Under the pieces are notes generated by a model. That model saw nothing but the letters and a program-made list of their open reading frames with translations, was not told where the DNA came from and ran no database searches. DNA of 64,000 bases from Aliiroseovarius sp. F20344 (lineage in GTDB: Bacteria > Pseudomonadota > Alphaproteobacteria > Rhodobacterales > Rhodobacteraceae): positions 434,001 to 498,000 of the forward strand of contig NZ_JALKBG010000003.1 in assembly GCF_023016155.1 (NCBI RefSeq). Reading direction: 5' to 3'. Positions 48,544 to 57,403 of this stretch are shown in pieces; positions within the stretch are counted from its first letter, which is position 1; each line of letters begins with the position of its first letter. A program made the position numbers and the translations under genes.

Positions 48544-50760
48544 TTAGTCGATGATCGCGTTCAGCGTGGCCGAGGGGCGCATCACTTTGGCTTTCATTTC
48601 GACCGAGGGTCGGAAGTAGCCGCCGATATCTGCTGACGGACCCTGAGCTGCGGCCAGCTCGGCCAGAATGGCCTCTTCACCGCCGGCCAGCGCCTTGGCA
48701 ATCGGAGCGAACTCGGCGGCCAGATCGGCATCGTCCGACTGAGCTGCCAGAGCGTCGGCCCAGTACCTTGCAAACCAATAGTGGCTGTCGCGGTTATCCG
48801 GCTCACCAACTTTACGCGAAGGCGAGTTGTTGTTGTCCAAAATGCCTTGGGTCGCAGCTTCAGCAGCTGCTCCCAGCACGCCGGCTTTGGCGTTGCCTTT
48901 GACGTCAGCCAGGAAGTTCAGGCTTTCACCCAGTGCACAGAATTCGCCCATCGAGTCCCAACGCAGATGGTTTTCTTCAACCAGCTGCTGAACGTGCTTC
49001 GGTGCCGAACCACCAGCGCCGGTTTCAAACAGACCGCCGCCTTTCATCAGCTTCACAATCGAAAGCATTTTGGCCGAGGTGCCCAGCTCCAGGATCGGGA
49101 ACAGGTCGGTCAGATAGTCACGCAGAACGTTGCCGGTGATGGCGATGCTATCGTTGCCAGCCGTGATGGTTTTCAGCGACTGCGCGGTTGCTTCACGCGG
49201 GGCCATGATCTGGAACAGGTCGGCTTTGCCAGCTGCTTCCAGGGCCGGTGTCACGTATTTGATCAGCTCGGCATCGTGGGCACGGTTTGCGTCCAGCCAG
49301 AAGATGGCTTCCGAACCGGTCAGACGCTGACGGTCAAGGGCCAGCTCGATCCAGTTTTCGATAGGAGCTTTCTTCACAGTGCACGAACGCCAGATATCAC
49401 CAGCTTCAACCTCGTGGCTGTGCAGCGTGTCGCCATTGGCAGTAACGACGCGGATGGTTCCGTCTGCCGGGGCTTCAAACGTGGTCGGGTGCGATCCGTA
49501 CTCTTCAGCCTTCTGAGCCATCAGGCCGACGTTGGCGACCGAACCCGCGGTGGTCACGTCCAGCGCGCCGTTGGCTTTGAAGAAGTTGATGGTTTCGTCA
49601 TAGACGGTGGCATAGCAGCGGTCGGGGATCACACAGTTGGTGTCGCCCTTGGCGCCAGCTTCGTCCCAGCCTTTACCGCCTGCGCGGATCACGGCGGGCA
49701 TCGAAGCGTCGATGATCACGTCCGACGGCACGTGCAGGTTGGTGATGCCTTTGTCACTGTCGACCATATACATCGATGGACGATCCAGCGCGGCGATTTC
49801 CGCTTTGATCTCGGCAGCGTTGCCCATGCTGTCGATAGCAGCCAGCACGTCACCCAGGCCCGAGTTGGGCGAACCACCAGCGGCGGCAATTGCTTCACCA
49901 TGCTTGTCCCAAACCGGACCCAGCCAAGCTTTTACAGCGTGGCCGAAGATAATCGGGTCAGACACTTTCATCATGGTCGCTTTCATGTGAAGCGAGAACA
50001 TGGTGCCGTCTTTTTTGGTGTCTTCGATGGCGTCAGCCAGGAAGGAACCAAGAGCTTTCGCCGACATGAAGGTTGCATCCGCGATGGTGCCTTCTTCCAG
50101 CGGCCAGCCGTCTTTCAGAACGGTGGTCGAGCCGTCTTTGCCGACGAATTCGATCTTCGCGTCACCGGCCTGAGCAGCCGAGATGGTGGCCGATACTTCG
50201 TTGGCGTAAAAATCGTTGCCCGGCATGGACGAGACTTTGGTCTTCGAAGACGATTCCCAAGCACCCATCGAGTGCGGGTTGTTCTGAGCAAAGTTCTTAA
50301 CAGCGCGGGCCGAACGACGGTCCGAGTTGCCTTCACGCAGAACAGGGTTCACAGCTGAACCTTTGATGGCGTCGTAGCGGGCGCGGATGGCTTTTTCTTC
50401 GTCTGTCGAGGGATCTTCCGGATAGCTGGGCAGGTTATAGCCCTGAGCCTGAAGCTCTTCGATGGCGGCAACCAGCTGCGGGACCGAGGCCGAGATGTTC
50501 GGCAGCTTGATCACGTTTGCACCGGGGGTTTTCACCAGCTCGCCCAGCGCTGCCAGATCGTCCGACTGGCGCTGATCGTCGGTCAGGTTATCGGGGAAGG
50601 TTGCGATGATGCGGCCGGCCAACGAAATGTCCGGCGTGCCAACGGTGATTCCCGCGGCGGAAACGAACTTGCGGATGATCGGAAGAAACGAGGCCGAGGC
50701 CAGCTCGGGCGCTTCGTCTACAATTGTATACAGTATGTCTGCTTGCGATTTATCGGTCAT
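48544..50760 (-). CDS. icd: NADP-dependent isocitrate dehydrogenase, monomeric type
   Basis: Converts isocitrate to 2-oxoglutarate in the TCA cycle. The 738-residue length and motifs ([54 protein letters not shown] cut short here to its ends, [15 protein letters not shown]) mark the monomeric IDH-II family rather than the ~400-residue dimeric type. ATG at 50760 follows GAGGTG by 7 bases. A quasi-palindrome (50723-50734) falls inside the first codons. A second, unrelated IDH-like gene is 1 kb away. Confidence 0.96.
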   Translation of the reverse strand: MTDKSQADILYTIVDEAPELASASFLPIIRKFVSAAGITVGTPDISLAGRIIATFPDNLTDDQRQSDDLAALGELVKTPGANVIKLPNISASVPQLVAAIEELQAQGYNLPSYPEDPSTDEEKAIRARYDAIKGSAVNPVLREGNSDRRSARAVKNFAQNNPHSMGAWESSSKTKVSSMPGNDFYANEVSATISAAQAGDAKIEFVGKDGSTTVLKDGWPLEEGTIADATFMSAKALGSFLADAIEDTKKDGTMFSLHMKATMMKVSDPIIFGHAVKAWLGPVWDKHGEAIAAAGGSPNSGLGDVLAAIDSMGNAAEIKAEIAALDRPSMYMVDSDKGITNLHVPSDVIIDASMPAVIRAGGKGWDEAGAKGDTNCVIPDRCYATVYDETINFFKANGALDVTTAGSVANVGLMAQKAEEYGSHPTTFEAPADGTIRVVTANGDTLHSHEVEAGDIWRSCTVKKAPIENWIELALDRQRLTGSEAIFWLDANRAHDAELIKYVTPALEAAGKADLFQIMAPREATAQSLKTITAGNDSIAITGNVLRDYLTDLFPILELGTSAKMLSIVKLMKGGGLFETGAGGSAPKHVQQLVEENHLRWDSMGEFCALGESLNFLADVKGNAKAGVLGAAAEAATQGILDNNNSPSRKVGEPDNRDSHYWFARYWADALAAQSDDADLAAEFAPIAKALAGGEEAILAELAAAQGPSADIGGYFRPSVEMKAKVMRPSATLNAIID
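50723..50734. promoter_or_regulatory. Quasi-palindrome ATTGTATACAGT inside icd 5' end
   Basis: This 12-mer is centred on TGTATACA, the core typical of GntR-family operators. It begins about 27 bases into the icd coding region. Its exact reverse complement occurs upstream of the other isocitrate dehydrogenase-like gene (52777-52788). Confidence 0.4.
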
Positions 50761-50899
50761 TTTAGAACACCTCTTTTTTCGCGGAGAACTTCGCCAAAGG
50801 GTCAATGCCCTGAACGGCGAAAGGTGGGATTTCCCCTTTCCCATACACAAGATCGGCACGAAAAAAAAGGGACTTGAGGGTTATACAGGCCAAATTTGG

Positions 50900-51655
50900 C
50901 TATGATTGCGCAAGCAATGGCATGATCTGCTTCTTCAACAGATAATGCGAAGCGATTTGCCGCCCATCCAAGACCATCGAAAAAACTCCGTAAGGATTTG
51001 GAGCACGGTCTCGCAGGTCTTGTGCGCTGGTGATTTCAAAGGCGTTGAAGGGAATGCCAGCCTCTGCGGCTGCGTCTTTTGCGTGTTGGACCGCGTCCTC
51101 AAGATAAGGACATTGAGCAGAGTGTAGAACGGTTAGGCCGTTACCCAAAGCCTTGGCTTTTTCGTCCCAACGGCCAGCAAGACGAGGCAATGTTGCGTTG
51201 TTCTCAAATGGCAATGCCATAAGCGAGTAACCGGGTGCGGCTGTGTCAATTTCCGCGTAACCACGCGCCTCTAGAATGGGTCGGTCGACGATCCAGTTTC
51301 CTGAACTTGTCAGCGCAGCATTCCCGCGAAATCCGTTCTCGCGGGCGTAGCTTTCGGCCTCGTCCAGCAGGGCTTTGGCGTGGCCTTTGCCTTTGCTTTT
51401 GCCGACCACCCACAGGCAGTGAATGATCATAAACTCGGCTGCGTTTTCGACGCCGCGCCACGCGAAATCTCCGGGTGTAAACTCGATAAAGCCTCGTTCG
51501 CCTTCATCCAGAAGCCGCATTTGCAGGCCTTCATCAAAGCGATCAGAAAGCCACGCGCGCTTTCGCTTCCATGCCGAGCTTTTGCGCGCGGACATTTTGC
51601 AAAAGAAGCCGTGCTTCTCGACGTTCTCATTGGTGATGGTGATCAGATTTGTCAT
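50900..51655 (-). CDS. GNAT acetyltransferase with C-terminal YoaP domain
   Basis: A 251-residue protein. The N-terminal GNAT domain (about 20-150) has IIHCLWVVGKSKGKGHAKALLDEAESYARENGF; the C-terminal part has LTVLHSAQCPYLEDAVQHAKDAA and a closing YoaP-like segment NPYGVFSMVLDGRQIASHYL. YoaP proteins are uncharacterised; the Cys-containing thioredoxin-like stretch is suggestive. ATG at 51655 follows GGAGG by 5 bases but is inside a hairpin. Lies between the two IDH genes on the same strand. Confidence 0.88.
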   Translation of the reverse strand: MTNLITITNENVEKHGFFCKMSARKSSAWKRKRAWLSDRFDEGLQMRLLDEGERGFIEFTPGDFAWRGVENAAEFMIIHCLWVVGKSKGKGHAKALLDEAESYARENGFRGNAALTSSGNWIVDRPILEARGYAEIDTAAPGYSLMALPFENNATLPRLAGRWDEKAKALGNGLTVLHSAQCPYLEDAVQHAKDAAAEAGIPFNAFEITSAQDLRDRAPNPYGVFSMVLDGRQIASHYLLKKQIMPLLAQS

Positions 51656-51684
51656 GCGAGCCTCCATACAAGAAGGCTCGCATG
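51653..51684 (-). promoter_or_regulatory. Hairpin occluding start codon and Shine-Dalgarno
   Basis: CATGCGAGCC and GGCTCGCATG form a perfect 10-bp stem with a 12-base loop. On the mRNA the 3' arm contains the ATG of the GNAT-YoaP gene and the last two bases of its GGAGG, with GGA in the loop. It may control translation or be the 3' structure of the upstream dehydrogenase (stop at 51719). Confidence 0.55.
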
Positions 51685-51718
51685 TTTTAAGTGACGCGTC
51701 TTTGCGACGCATCAAATC

Positions 51719-52735
51719 TTACAGGCGATCCATGATCGCTTCGGCAATCGACATCGTGTTGCCCGTGCCGCCCAGATCCGGGGTCACGCGGTCCTTGGCC
51801 TGAACCGTTTCAATCACGGCTTTCTTCAGGCGCTGGGCGTCATCGGTTTTGCCGACATGTTCCAGCATCAGGCCCGCCGCCATCAGGAAGGCGCAGGGGT
51901 TGGCTTTCTGTTGCCCGGCAATGTCAGGGGCTGATCCGTGGACCGCTTCGAAGATCGCTGCGTCTTCACCAATGTTGGCGCCGGGGGCCAGACCCAGACC
52001 GCCAACTAGTCCAGCAGCAAGGTCGGACAGGATGTCGCCAAACAGGTTGGTTGTGACGATCACGTCAAAGGCGTCCGGATACATGACCATTTGCATGGCG
52101 CAAGCATCGACGATGCGCTCGTCGAAATCGACGCGGCCTTCATATTCCTGCGCAATCTTGCGGGCTTCCTCAAGGAACATCCCCGATAGCAATTTCAGGA
52201 TGTTGGCCTTGTGCACGATCGAAACCTTCTTGCGCCCATTTGCCACCGCATATTCAAACGCGGCGCGGGTGATGCGTTGGGCGCCTTCTTTGGTGTTGTA
52301 CCCGGTCGAGAAGACTTTCCCTTCGGGGTCGCCATTGTGCTCCATATAGCCTTCGTCCGAGATGTAATAACCTTCCAAATTCTCGCGGAAGATCACCATA
52401 TCAACGTTGTCATAGCGCCCATCTAACTTGATCGTCTTCGTGGGGCGGACGTTGGCATAGAGGTTAAACGCCTGACGCAGTTGCAGGTTGATCGACTTGA
52501 AACCGCCGCCAACGGGCGTGGTCAGCGGACCCTTCAGTGCCAACTTGGATTTGCGGATGCTTTCCAGCGTGGCTTCGGGCAGCGGGGTTCCAGTGGCATC
52601 AAAAGCGGTCATCCCCGCCTGCTGGACGTCCCATTCAAACGGGCTACCCATTTTATCAAGGATGGCTGTAACGGCTTCGGTGATTTCGGGGCCAATCCCA
52701 TCGCCGGGAATCAGAGTGGCTTGGATCTTTGTCAT
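51719..52735 (-). CDS. NAD-type isocitrate/isopropylmalate dehydrogenase family protein
   Basis: A 338-residue beta-decarboxylating dehydrogenase. ATLIPGDGIGPEITEAV, LALKGPLTTPVGGGFKSINLQLRQAFNLYANVRP, VIFRENLEGYYISDEG and NLFGDILSDLAAGLVGGLGLAPGANIG place it nearest the NAD-dependent IDH (IDH3-like) and homoisocitrate branch, not LeuB. ATG at 52735, GGAG 6 bases upstream. A quasi-palindrome is in its promoter. Exact substrate is uncertain. Confidence 0.88.
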   Translation of the reverse strand: MTKIQATLIPGDGIGPEITEAVTAILDKMGSPFEWDVQQAGMTAFDATGTPLPEATLESIRKSKLALKGPLTTPVGGGFKSINLQLRQAFNLYANVRPTKTIKLDGRYDNVDMVIFRENLEGYYISDEGYMEHNGDPEGKVFSTGYNTKEGAQRITRAAFEYAVANGRKKVSIVHKANILKLLSGMFLEEARKIAQEYEGRVDFDERIVDACAMQMVMYPDAFDVIVTTNLFGDILSDLAAGLVGGLGLAPGANIGEDAAIFEAVHGSAPDIAGQQKANPCAFLMAAGLMLEHVGKTDDAQRLKKAVIETVQAKDRVTPDLGGTGNTMSIAEAIMDRL

Positions 52736-52776
52736 GGTCGTCTCCATGCTAATGAGCGTATTGATGGCTCGTATAA

Positions 52777-52788
52777 ACTGTATACAAT
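52777..52788. promoter_or_regulatory. Quasi-palindrome ACTGTATACAAT in dehydrogenase promoter
   Basis: Reading the minus strand, TTGTAT, a 16-base spacer and TATACG resemble a -35/-10 pair, and the 12-mer lies in the spacer, an ideal repressor position. It is the exact reverse complement of the site in icd. Confidence 0.45.
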
Positions 52789-52909
52789 GGAATACAATAG
52801 CAAAGTCTCATTCAAAAAGGTGAATAAAACAAGGCGCTTCCCCGTTACTCTAGGCCGCTCTTGCACCACGCCGCAAGCGCGTTAACCTGCGCTGACAAGG
52901 AGACGCCCC

Positions 52910-53782
52910 GTGACCATCTTCAACTTCGGTTCCATTAACATCGACAACTTCTATCATGTGTCGCACATGCCGGCGCCAGGCGAAACGCTTTCAGCGCAGG
53001 AGCATTCAGTCGGCCTTGGTGGAAAAGGTGCAAACCAGTCTGTGGCTGTGACCCGCGCGGGTTCAAATGTTCGCCACATTGGCGCAGTTGGACCGGAGGG
53101 TTCTTGGTGTGTTGAGACGCTGAAAGAAGCCGGGGTGGGCGTTAACCATGTTGCCACGCTGAATGTCCCGACAGGGCACGCAAATATTTTGGTGGATGCC
53201 GAAGGCGAGAACCAGATTGTTCTCTATTCCGGCGCGAACACTGCCATGACAGTGACATTTATCGAAGATGCGCTGAAGGATGCGGCTGCGGGTGATACCC
53301 TGATATTGCAGAACGAAACGAACCTGACGACCGAGGCCGCAAAACTGGCGCGTGCACGTGCAATGCGGGTGATTTACTCGGCCGCGCCGTTCACGGCTGA
53401 AGCTGCGAAGAAGATGCTCCCTGTCACAGATATGTTGGTTTTGAACCAGATCGAAGCCCAGCAGCTTACCGAAGCGCTGGGCGTTGCGCTCGCTGATCTT
53501 GAGGTGCCAGTTGTACTGATCACGAAAGGTGCTGATGGCGCGGTTTGGATCGAAAATGGTGTCGAAACCGCTCAGGTTCCTGCGTTTCCCGTCACGCCAG
53601 TGGATACTACGGGTGCGGGCGATTGCTTCATTGGATATGTTGCAGCCGGACTGGATCAGGGAATGATGCCGGAAGATGCCATGCGTTTTGGTGCTGCGGC
53701 CTCGGCCTTAAAAGTCACCCGTTTCGGGACGGCAGATGCCATCCCCAAACGGGATGAGGTTGATCGTTTTCTGCAAGGTTAG
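52910..53782 (+). CDS. PfkB family sugar kinase, ribokinase-like
   Basis: A 290-residue ribokinase-fold enzyme: NFGSINIDNFYHVSHMPAPGETL, GLGGKGANQSVAVTRAG (sugar site), LNQIEAQQLTEALG, and the catalytic Asp in DTTGAGDCFIGYVAAGL. GTG start at 52910 with AAGGAG at 9 bases. No rbs transporter is adjacent, so the sugar substrate is not determined. Divergent from the dehydrogenase. Confidence 0.9.
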   Translation: MTIFNFGSINIDNFYHVSHMPAPGETLSAQEHSVGLGGKGANQSVAVTRAGSNVRHIGAVGPEGSWCVETLKEAGVGVNHVATLNVPTGHANILVDAEGENQIVLYSGANTAMTVTFIEDALKDAAAGDTLILQNETNLTTEAAKLARARAMRVIYSAAPFTAEAAKKMLPVTDMLVLNQIEAQQLTEALGVALADLEVPVVLITKGADGAVWIENGVETAQVPAFPVTPVDTTGAGDCFIGYVAAGLDQGMMPEDAMRFGAAASALKVTRFGTADAIPKRDEVDRFLQG

Positions 53783-53789
53783 TGACTGT

Positions 53790-54077
53790 TCAGCCCTTAA
53801 GAAGCTGTCCAAGTCGCATGGCGATCGCAACCTCGCCTGAAACCTTGATCTTTCCCATCATGAACGCCGCCATCGGGTTCAAATCACCCTTCATAAGCTT
53901 CTCAAGATTTGAACGAGACATTGAAATTGTGCAGTCCGTTTCGGCATCTTCGCGTGACAGCACACCATCTTGCAGAACAATCACACCATCTTCGCCGCAA
54001 TCAAGTTTTAGGCTTTCGTCAAACGGCACTTTGGTTAGGCCGCGTTCGATCTTTTCAGCGATAGGTGTCAGGGGCAT
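53790..54077 (-). CDS. SCP2 sterol-binding domain protein
   Basis: A 95-residue single SCP2 domain (DESLKLDCGEDGVIVLQDGVL, DCTISMSRSNLEKLMKGDLNPMAAFMMGKIKVSGEVAIAMRLGQLL), a small lipid-binding fold. I use ATG 54077 with GAGG 6 bases upstream; an ATG 12 bases earlier is the alternative. Ligand unknown. Sits 12 bases past the argG terminator region and converges with the kinase gene. Confidence 0.92.
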   Translation of the reverse strand: MPLTPIAEKIERGLTKVPFDESLKLDCGEDGVIVLQDGVLSREDAETDCTISMSRSNLEKLMKGDLNPMAAFMMGKIKVSGEVAIAMRLGQLLKG

Positions 54078-54091
54078 GTCGGTCCTCATGT

Positions 54092-54119
54092 AAAAACGCC
54101 CCCGCGTGATACGGGGGCG
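54092..54119 (-). terminator. argG intrinsic terminator
   Basis: CGCCCCCG / CGGGGGCG, 8-bp stem with a 7-base loop, followed by five T on the minus strand, 34 bases after the argG stop. Confidence 0.9.
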
Positions 54120-54152
54120 ATTGAAAACGGTCCACAGTTACGTGGCGCGAAT

Positions 54153-55400
54153 TTACTTGAAGCGCTTGTTGCGCATCGCGATCAGCTTCAGGCGTAGGGC
54201 GTTCAACTGAATGAAGCCTGCCGCATCAGTCTGGTCATAAGCACCCATGTCTTCCTCAAAGGTCACGTGCTCTTCCGAGTACAGCGAGTGATCCGACCAG
54301 CGGCCAACCACGCGAGCAAGACCCTTGTACAGTTTCATACGGACGGTACCGGTCACGTGATCCTGGCTTGCGTCAATGGCGGCTTGCAGCATCTCGCGCT
54401 CGGGCGAGAACCAATAGCCGTTATAGATCAGCTCGGCGTATTTCGGCATCAGCTCGTCTTTCAGATGCATTGCGCCACGGTCCATGGTGATCGATTCGAT
54501 GCCACGACGGGCGTCCAGCAGGATGGTGCCGCCGGGGGTTTCATAGATCCCACGCGATTTCATCCCGACGTAACGACCTTCGACCAAATCAAGACGGCCA
54601 ATGCCGTGCTTGCGACCGTATTCGTTCAATTCGGTCAGGATGGTTGCGGGCGACATCTTTTCGCCGTTGATGCCAATGGGATCACCCTTTTCAAACTCGA
54701 TCTCGATATACTCAGGCGCGTCCGGTGCATCTTCGGGGTGCACGGTGCGCTGATAGACGTAATCCGGTGCATCCTCAGCCGGATCTTCCAGAACCTTACC
54801 TTCCGACGACGTGTGCAAAAGGTTCGCGTCGACCGAGAACGGAGCCTCGCCACGCTTGTCTTTGGCGATCGGTATCTGGTTCTGCTCGGCAAACTCCAAC
54901 AGCTTGGTGCGCGAGCCAAGATCCCATTCACGCCATGGGGCGATCACGACGATCTCGGGGTTCAGCGCATAGGCGGCCAGTTCGAAACGAACCTGATCGT
55001 TGCCTTTGCCGGTTGCACCATGGCTAACCGCGTCCGCACCATGTTCGGCTGCGATTTCAACCAAGCGCTTTGAGATCAGCGGACGTGCGATCGAGGTGCC
55101 CAGCAGATAAAGGCCTTCGTATTGCGCATTGGCGCGGAACATCGGGAAGACATAATCACGCACAAATTCTTCGCGCAGGTCTTCAATGTGGATGTTCTCT
55201 GGTTTGATGCCCAACATCTCGGCCTTCTTGCGCGCGGGCTCAAGCTCTTCCCCCTGACCAAGGTCAGCGGTGAAGGTGATCACTTCACAACCATATTCGG
55301 TCTGCAGCCATTTCAGGATGATCGAGGTATCAAGACCACCCGAATAAGCCAGAACAACTTTCTTTGGCGCAGACTGCGGCGCGGTGTTGGACGAAATCAT
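54153..55400 (-). CDS. argG: Argininosuccinate synthase
   Basis: Joins citrulline and aspartate using ATP. The 415-residue protein has [19 protein letters not shown] (PP-loop), [31 protein letters not shown] and [25 protein letters not shown] at 55400 follows AAGGGA by 6-7 bases. The 279-base gap to ilvA holds a weak 48-codon frame that I do not call a gene. Confidence 0.97.
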   Translation of the reverse strand: MISSNTAPQSAPKKVVLAYSGGLDTSIILKWLQTEYGCEVITFTADLGQGEELEPARKKAEMLGIKPENIHIEDLREEFVRDYVFPMFRANAQYEGLYLLGTSIARPLISKRLVEIAAEHGADAVSHGATGKGNDQVRFELAAYALNPEIVVIAPWREWDLGSRTKLLEFAEQNQIPIAKDKRGEAPFSVDANLLHTSSEGKVLEDPAEDAPDYVYQRTVHPEDAPDAPEYIEIEFEKGDPIGINGEKMSPATILTELNEYGRKHGIGRLDLVEGRYVGMKSRGIYETPGGTILLDARRGIESITMDRGAMHLKDELMPKYAELIYNGYWFSPEREMLQAAIDASQDHVTGTVRMKLYKGLARVVGRWSDHSLYSEEHVTFEEDMGAYDQTDAAGFIQLNALRLKLIAMRNKRFK

Positions 55401-55679
55401 CAAATTCCCTTTCACAGAGTATCGCACGATGAAGATACGGCGAGCTTACGGGGCGATTATCCTTTATTTAAAGGCGGGGCAAGCTTTGCTTGGCAGGATT
55501 CCACATGTCACAAGCGGCATTGTTGTCGCATGCCTGATCAAAGGTGCGTTTCGCGGCCATAGCCCGGCTTGACTGCGCAGACACAGATTTGTGCCCCAAC
55601 GTCATTGTCATTTCGCCAAATGTCGGGAATGGTCTGCCAAATGCACGTAACCAAGCCAACCTAAGCGCAGGTTCACACC

Positions 55680-56927
55680 ATGAGCGATTTTCTGAAACGG
55701 GCCCGTGTGGCCGAACAGCAGATGCGGGCACTGTTTCCCGCGACACCGCTTCAACGCAACGATCATCTTTCGGCTCAGTACGGGGCTGATATTTGGTTGA
55801 AGCGCGAGGATCTTAGCCCCGTACGCAGTTACAAGATCCGGGGTGCGCTTAATGCGATGGGCAAGGCGCTTGCTGCGGATCCGTCGCGTGATTTGTTTGT
55901 TTGTGCCTCAGCTGGCAATCACGCGCAGGGGGTTGCCTATACCAGCCGACATTTTGGTGTGCGCGGTGTGATCTTCATGCCCGTCACGACGCCTCAACAG
56001 AAGATCGAGAAAACCCGCATTTTTGGCGGCGATAGTATCGAAATCCGCTTGGTTGGGGACTATTTCGACGACACGCTGAAAGCGGCGCAGGAGTATTGCG
56101 CAGCCGAAGGCGGACATTTCCTCTCCCCGTTTGATGATCTGGACGTGATCGAAGGTCAGGCAAGCGTTGCCGCCGAGATCGTGTCGCAGCTTGGACGCTC
56201 ACCTGACATGGTGATCCTGCCCGTCGGTGGCGGAGGTCTGTCTGCTGGGATCACAACATATCTCAGAGAGACTGCGCCGGGGACCGAGATTCGATATGTC
56301 GAACCAGCGGGCGGCGCGAGCCTTAAGGCCGCGTTGGATAAAGGTGAACCTGTTGCGCTTGATATGGTCGACAACTTTGTTGACGGTGCGGCCGTTGCGC
56401 GGATTGGTGCGCTGACCTTTGATGTCTTGAAGTCCGTTGATCCAGAACATGTGCTTGGCGTTCCCGAAGATCGCATTTGTCTGACCATACTCGACATGTT
56501 GAATGTGGAAGGCGTTGTGTTGGAACCTGCGGGTGCCCTTTCCATCGATGCGTTGAAAGATGTTCAGGATCAGATCAAAGGCAAAACGGTTATCTGCGTT
56601 ACTTCGGGCGGAAATTTTGATTTCGAACGCTTGCCTGACGTCAAAGAGCGCGCGCAGCGCTTTGCGGGTTTGAAGAAGTACTTCCTTCTCCGGCTTCCTC
56701 AACGTCCCGGTGCGTTGAAAGACTTTCTTCAGATCCTGGGACCAGACGACAACATTGCCCGCTTTGAATATATGAAGAAAAGCGCAAGGAACTTTGGCTC
56801 AGTACTTTTGGGAATTGAGACCAGCAAGCCTGAGAACTTTGAAATTCTAGAACGGCGCCTGGAAGAACGTGGGTTCGCGTTCTCGGACATCACCGATGAT
56901 GAGACCATTGCGGAATTCGTGGTTTGA
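55680..56927 (+). CDS. ilvA: Threonine dehydratase (biosynthetic, short form)
   Basis: PLP enzyme producing 2-oxobutyrate for isoleucine. The 415-residue protein has the PLP Lys52 in SPVRSYKIRGALNAM, the Ser/Asn motif CASAGNHAQGVAY, the glycine loop PVGGGGLSAGITTYL, and one ACT-like domain at the end (FLLRLPQRPGALKDFLQILG). It is shorter than the E. coli enzyme, with a single regulatory module, as in many Alphaproteobacteria. Confidence 0.96.
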   Translation: MSDFLKRARVAEQQMRALFPATPLQRNDHLSAQYGADIWLKREDLSPVRSYKIRGALNAMGKALAADPSRDLFVCASAGNHAQGVAYTSRHFGVRGVIFMPVTTPQQKIEKTRIFGGDSIEIRLVGDYFDDTLKAAQEYCAAEGGHFLSPFDDLDVIEGQASVAAEIVSQLGRSPDMVILPVGGGGLSAGITTYLRETAPGTEIRYVEPAGGASLKAALDKGEPVALDMVDNFVDGAAVARIGALTFDVLKSVDPEHVLGVPEDRICLTILDMLNVEGVVLEPAGALSIDALKDVQDQIKGKTVICVTSGGNFDFERLPDVKERAQRFAGLKKYFLLRLPQRPGALKDFLQILGPDDNIARFEYMKKSARNFGSVLLGIETSKPENFEILERRLEERGFAFSDITDDETIAEFVV

Positions 56928-56931
56928 GGCC

Positions 56932-57246
56932 TCAGCACTTGGCCAGAAATTCGGATTTTGATTGGGAATAGGCATCGAAAACCGGCCCGAGCTGAATGGA
57001 ACTGACCTGACCCTGCGCAGCGGCCTGTTCGTTTTGCCCGCATATGTCGGACAGGTCACGAAACCCCAAGTTTAACGCCGATCCCTTCAGGAAATGCATG
57101 TCCTGTTCGTAGAGCTTTGGGTCGGGGCTGGCTTTAAGGCGTTCAATAACTTCTTCGACCTCCTCAAGAAAGATTTCGGCAATTTCACCAAAGTCTTCTT
57201 CGCCGATTTCATCCTTTAATTCGTTCACACGATTCCAATTGATCAT
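56932..57246 (-). CDS. Histidine phosphotransfer (Hpt) domain protein
   Basis: A 104-residue free Hpt domain. The phosphorylatable His51 is in DMHFLKGSALNLGFRDL, flanked by helices. It takes part in phosphorelays. The gene is divergent from the response regulator-phosphatase at 57404, suggesting they act together, which is inference. Its stop is 4 bases from that of ilvA. Confidence 0.9.
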   Translation of the reverse strand: MINWNRVNELKDEIGEEDFGEIAEIFLEEVEEVIERLKASPDPKLYEQDMHFLKGSALNLGFRDLSDICGQNEQAAAQGQVSSIQLGPVFDAYSQSKSEFLAKC

Positions 57247-57403
57247 TGCCCTCTCCTACACAGTTCGCAGGATCATGACTGAAGCCAGTTAACATACTGT
57301 TATAAATACACATCTATGAAAAATTTAGCTTTAAAGGGCTGTTAAATCGATTGCTCTAAGGCTGGGCCAAGATGTTATTTGCATATAGCGTTTTGGAGCA
57401 ATT

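Noticed and set aside
48781-50358. 525-codon open frame antisense to icd
   Set aside because: Fully inside a secure icd gene on the opposite strand; typical antisense artefact of codon bias.
50889-50900. Palindrome GCCAAATTTGGC at the GNAT-YoaP stop
   Set aside because: A self-complementary 12-mer with no loop; may be chance, and no T-run is placed to make it a terminator.
55429-55572. 48-codon frame between argG and ilvA
   Set aside because: No Shine-Dalgarno, no recognised motif; the region looks like divergent promoter space.
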